From Diploscapter coronatus (Eukaryota > Nematoda > Chromadorea > Rhabditida > Rhabditidae): a DNA stretch of 64,000 bases. The notes under the pieces were generated by a model, which was not told the DNA's origin, did no database searches, and saw only the letters and a list, made by a program, of their open reading frames with translations. The stretch lies in the NCBI GenBank assembly GCA_964036155.1, contig OZ038422.1, positions 32,449,201 to 32,513,200 of the forward strand. Reading direction: 5' to 3'. Position 1 is the first letter of the stretch; every line of letters starts with the position of its first letter. Positions 59,433 to 64,000 of this stretch are shown in pieces. Made by a program: the position numbers and the translations under genes.

Positions 59433-62400
59433 ATGAAATTCCATAAATTTTACTGCTTCGACGTCGTTATTTGGCTATTATTCCAATTGCTAGGCTTAAC
59501 GCACGCCAAGAAGATTGAACAGCTAGACGCTACAAAGGTAAATTTAAAGAAAAAATTCTTTTCTTTATCACATTAAATCATATAATACAAGTTCTTGGGA
59601 TGTAAAACTAGCATGTGTTTCTTTTTACTATTTCCAGCTAGAGAAAATGAGAATAGAATTAACGTTAGGAAAATGGTAGTTCTTAATTACCAAGAACTTA
59701 CTGGATGATTCAATATTAGTATTCTATTTTTTAATTTAAAAATTTAGTCCCTGCACATTTGGGACATGTTCAAGCTGAGAAATGTCTATTTATACGCCGA
59801 AATCGCGTCTGGTTCCGGGTCGCTTTTCACTGTGACGAATGCCAACAACCAACAGCAATTAGTCGATGTTTACTACAAGAGAAATCAACAGGTCTGAAAA
59901 TTCAAATATTATTTAGCTTCTTGAAACATTCGCCCTTTCATCCTTAACTTGCTTTTGAATAATTGATCCGGTTTAGCTATCATTAATTCGAAAAATGTTC
60001 ATTTTGAAGTGAATATAGACTATAACCTAAAAATGGGGCTGCTCTTATAGTTTGTTAGTCATGAGATATTTACAAGTTTTTTCTCTGGTATTCTTATTCG
60101 GATATCGGTATTTTTTCTGTCTCATGATATTTCCCTTTAAGACGCTGTTTTCATTTCCTTTGAATATTTATTAAAAAGGCTATCTTTAAAGGAAACATTC
60201 CCATATAAACGAAAGTTCACCGCATTCATTATAACCTGGAACGCGCGTTTTTTCTTCCGACGACGAGATTAAAGAACTCGTGCTTTTTCTACAAGTATTT
60301 GGCATCTAATTTGCATGTGCTTATCATTTTTACTCTGGCAGAGTCTCTAGCTTTAGGCATCGAAAAAGGTTAGACACACAGAGTGCCCACCCTATTGATA
60401 TTGCTAAATGAAAAGAAGCTTTAGAACAGAGGATTTACATCACGCGGATGGATAAGATTAATTCGAGTCAAAGATTATTCGGCCTTACAAGCTATAGACA
60501 ACCTTTCAATAGTCATCTTTCTAATGTAAAAAAAAACCTTCAAAATTTGATGAGTTCAATTTTTATGCTAAAAATAAAAACAAGCGGTACTAGCGAGCCA
60601 AGATACTCATTCTGTCTCATTTCTCATTTACATTTCGATTTTTTGACATTTCGCTTTGCCAAGCGGCTGCAAAATAGCCACATTTTAGACATAAACACCT
60701 AAATATTAACCGCGGCGCTAAAAATGTCCGAAATTGGACAAACATGCGGATAGAATTTCAGCTTTCGCGACTTATTTCCGCTTCAGCTCGAATAGAGATT
60801 CTCTGAATCATTAGCGCGGAATTGTGTGGGCAAAGTTAATGAGAACACTTGTAGTCAACCGAAAATAGTAGGATGTTAAGTTTAACCTTAATTGCTGGCA
60901 TAAACCTTATTATTTGAAAGGTTTGAGGCTTAAAACTAAAAGATGTAAAAATATCCGGTTAGTTGTAAATGGAAAAGTAATTTTAGCCTATTCAATCGTA
61001 ATAACTTTTTCTAAAATGGAGCAAGAATAGGTTTTTCAATTTACAACTAAATGTTGAGTTTTAAAATAAGTCGAAATCTAGGTAATCCTAACTCTACCTA
61101 TCCAAAGTGACTGGCGACGAAGATTCATCATACCAATTCCTCACCACGAGAAAAACGCGACTCAGCTCCTATTCGTGCTCACGAAGGAAGACGTTTCGCT
61201 CTACCTGAATTGTGAAAAAGTCATGTCCGACCCAATTCTACAGACGAATTTCTTGTGAGTAATTAGAATGTGTTGGTTTTGTGCATCTCTTTTATATTCA
61301 AGCCGAATGGCGATTGTGCTCAAATACGAGAACTTAAGCGCGAGTAATAACCGTTAATAAGTAGAGATTTAGATATGACAAAACCAACCTGACTTTGGCA
61401 AGGAACTTCGACGGAGAACTTATCGAGTTGATTGTCGAGTCCGGGAATCCGATCAGCGAGAAGTGCAAAGAAGTCAAGCATCCTATCTTCAATTTCGCCA
61501 CAGAAAATGTTGAGCCATCCAAAAAGATGGTAAAAGTTGAGGTAAAATCTTTTTTTTATCAGTCTTGCCCTAATTTTGCGATCATTAGAAGAAGCCAAGT
61601 ACTCAATCTCCATCTGAAAACGCTGATACCAGCAACTACTTAGGGTGCATCGTAAGTTCATCTTTCATTGAATGTGCTTTTATTATGTGATTTAGATCAA
61701 CGGAAACTACTTCCAAGTCGGAGAACAAGTGAAATTACCCAACTGCAGTATTTGCGAGTGTGGAAAGAAGTAAGAGAAAAGTCTTGAACAAAATTCTAGA
61801 CTTACAAACTTCAGTGGCGAAATGTCCTGTCGAGTTTCCGACTGCGATGCGTCGATTGAATGTAGTGATGCTGAGAGCTGTCATGATGAGGTTGAAAATT
61901 CGAAAAAAAATCAACAATTACCTCGTAAATTTCTAGTGCCACTTCGAAAACCGTATTCACGAAAATGGTGAAGCCTTCTGGCCGTCGGAATGCGTGAGAT
62001 GCACCTGTGAAGGGAGCACGGTGATATGCGAGTTTCAGTTAGTCTAAAAGTTATTTAAAAAGCTGAAATTATAGGATTTTTTGCACTATTTGAAAAGATC
62101 GAATTTCATGCCTTCTTCAAGTAATAATTTGTAAAAATATATCGTGAGATTAAGACGAGAAATTTAGTCAACCCACCTCCTGCCCAGTCCTGACTTGTCT
62201 CGAGAAACACCAGTATCGTCCGGAGAATCAGTGCTGTCCAAGGTGCAAGCCGATGGACCACTGCTCAGTCGATTCGCCATGCCATAAATTCGCAGAGTGC
62301 CATAACTCTAATACAGGTCCGGTGTGTCGGTGCAAGGAGGTAATTTTAAAGGGATTTTATTAAAAATAAAAAAAATGTTCTTGAAAATGTAAAATTTAAG

Positions 62401-62718
62401 AAAAGATTTTCCTGAAGAATAAATTTTTGAAGGGATTCTACGGAAATGGCTACGAAGAATGCGAGGACATCAACGAGTGCAATTTCTCAGATGAGACGCG
62501 GGAGTCGGTAAGTAAAAAATTGAGGAATCAAAAACTGCTCCATTCCTAAATAATTTTGAAAAATTAGCAATGAAGCAAGATTTGAAAAGAGAATTTAGAT
62601 CGGAGGATGTAGCGAAGGAACGATTTGCGTGAACACAGAAGGCTCGTACCGATGCGATTGCCTACCAAGGCATCAGAGGATAGACTCAAGACACTGTTTG
62701 AACTTTTTCCTGATTTAG
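59433..62718 (+). CDS. NELL-like secreted protein (TSPN/laminin-G, two VWC, EGF)
   Basis: Exons include 59433-59537, 59748-59891, 61082-61254, from 61373, and from 61589, all in phase. There is a signal peptide (VVIWLLFQLLGLTHA). A thrombospondin-N/laminin-G-like part follows (SLHIWDMFKLRNVYLYAEI, DWRRRFIIPIPHHEK, VSLYLNCEKVMSDP). Two von Willebrand C domains come next (LGCIINGNYFQVGEQVKL, CSICECGKN, CRVSDC; then CHFENRIHENGEAFWPSEC, CVRCTCEGS, ENQCCPRC). Then comes a first EGF (HCSVDSPCHKFAECHNS) and a calcium-binding EGF (EDINECNF...GTICVNTEGSYRCDC). This domain order is that of NELL1/NELL2. Vertebrate NELL has six EGF repeats and more VWC domains; this one stops after the second EGF with SRHCLNFFLI-stop. 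AATAAA lies at 63038. NELL proteins are extracellular ligands for Robo receptors in vertebrates. Confidence 0.85.
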
Positions 62719-64000
62719 ACTTAAAAGTAGGAGGATTGAAAATATCGCTATTCTCAGAACCTAATATTTTGAAGAGGCTATGCAAAAAATTCTGCAGTCT
62801 CTACTGATCATATTCTATTAAGCAACATTACTAATGTTGCGATATTTTCGAATACCCAAAAATTAGATTACTTCATGCATGAACGGGGGCTCTGGTATCT
62901 CATATATTCATATGAAACTTCATTTGTGTTTACTTATTTATTGTATGTCATGATTTCTTACCTTCGATTTATTTTTATATCGATAATTTGTGCTCAATGT
63001 AAAGGTGTATTCGAATTTATGCAGTTTTTCAAGATTAAATAAAATTGATTATTCCTGTCCACCGCCTCAGCAGAAGTTTCGTTCACTTTTAGGAGTGCGA
63101 CCTCCTTGGAAATGAAAGTCGCTATTTTGAGGGCATTACGCAATTCCGAGGCCTAAAATGGGCCTCAAAATCTTTTTCTCCAAAGTCGAAAACTCCAAGC
63201 CACTTTTTACCGGAAAAAAAATCCGTTCGGTATATGCCCACCTATGGAGGTACCTTCCAAAAGTGATATCCGTAGGATGTCTGTCACGAAATTGTCGATT
63301 TTCGATTGTGCACGGATAAAATCGGCTCCTAGAAAAAGACGTCGGCTTCTTTCTTTTGCTTCACACTATTTCTTAGAAAAACTGGTGTCTTTTTCTATGA
63401 GCCGATAAAATTCTTATTTCAAATCGGTTTTCGATCAGACTTCTAAGTCTATTCATGTTACATTGCGTAACGAACCTCTAATACATTTGTTCGAAGGAAA
63501 ATAAATTTATTTCGATGATCACACAAATTAGCATATCCACAACGCACTGTCACTCGCAAAAATGAAAATTCCGTACAAATATTGATTTTTTGCGAATAAA
63601 GAAAGACTCTGGCAAAGATACTTTAAATACAATACTCTCACAGAAAAAATATTTCGAAGGGCTACCCTCTTTCAGATTTTTGGATACGTTTCAAAATCAA
63701 CAACAACGCCTACAGCATCGCCTCACGACTGTTTCGCATTCGTAACGAAATTTCGAGAAAAATGAGATTTTGAAACTCCAGGAAAATTCCATTCGAAAGC
63801 ACCTAGTATATTCTTGTAGATCGGAATGTGTTGCATATCTTAGAACAAAAAAAGTCAAAAATGATCGACAACAAAGAATGAAAACCTGTTTGAAAGTCTC
63901 TATTTTCACAAGTACGCAATGCACAACTTTTGATGGAAACACCGGTTTGAAAAAAGAGAAACTGCTCACTGTTTCCCAAAACAGACCCAATTCACTGGTG
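62719..64000. other. Right-edge stretch after the NELL-like gene
   Basis: It holds the AATAAA at 63038 and a hairpin element at 63321-63406. No supported exon reaches the window edge. Confidence 0.5.
63321..63406. repeat. Hairpin element
   Basis: ATCGGCTCCTAGAAAAAGAC on the left pairs with GTCTTTTTCTATGAGCCGAT on the right, with one mismatch in 20. The loop is about 45 bases. Confidence 0.85.

Overview
The window comes from a nematode nuclear genome, most likely a free-living rhabditid. The sequence is AT-rich. Most introns are very short (about 43-50 bases) and end in TTTCAG or TTTTAG. A splice acceptor often lies just before a start codon, as expected for trans-splicing. The gene set fits: an NLP-11 neuropeptide precursor, a DMSR-type peptide receptor, Patched, sigma-class GSTs and nematode-type secreted proteins. 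All gene models were spliced by eye from exon pieces.

Layout. At 15-611 (-) is the 5' end of an nlp-11-like precursor. At 4902-6799 (+) is a small secreted protein with a Cys-rich start and a 48-base tandem repeat. At 11477-13699 (-) is a DMSR-like peptide GPCR. At 20247-23172 (+) is a Lys-rich then acidic protein with an unresolved 5' exon. At 23668-30128 (-) is a full Patched gene. At 36290-39866 (-) is a 4-coumarate-CoA-ligase-like acyl-CoA synthetase. At 41385-43453 (+) is a secreted proline-rich protein. From 43.9 to 55.2 kb come three tandem gene pairs: two sigma GSTs (-), two secreted proteins of an unrecognised family (+), and two kelch-repeat genes (-), of which only one carries an F-box. 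At 59433-62718 (+) is a short NELL-like protein (laminin-G/TSPN, VWC, EGF). Long gene-poor stretches separate these; the largest are 612-4901, 6800-11278, 13700-20246, 30129-36289 and 55217-59432.

The most unusual thing here is how mobile DNA relates to introns. I see two families of short terminal-inverted-repeat elements, named here MITE-A (217 bp) and MITE-B (210 bp). Each has two copies of equal length and TA ends like Tc1/mariner. One MITE-A copy makes up most of an acyl-CoA synthetase intron; the other ends 18 bases before an exon. One MITE-B copy supplies a splice donor. The other ends a receptor reading frame, by either a stop codon or a donor. At least ten unrelated hairpin (foldback) elements were also seen, and about seven lie in introns. 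Nearly every intron in this window longer than about 180 bases that I checked holds one. This looks like intron growth, and perhaps intron creation, by non-autonomous elements.

Functional links between neighbours are weak, as usual for eukaryotes. The tandem pairs share ancestry rather than an operon.
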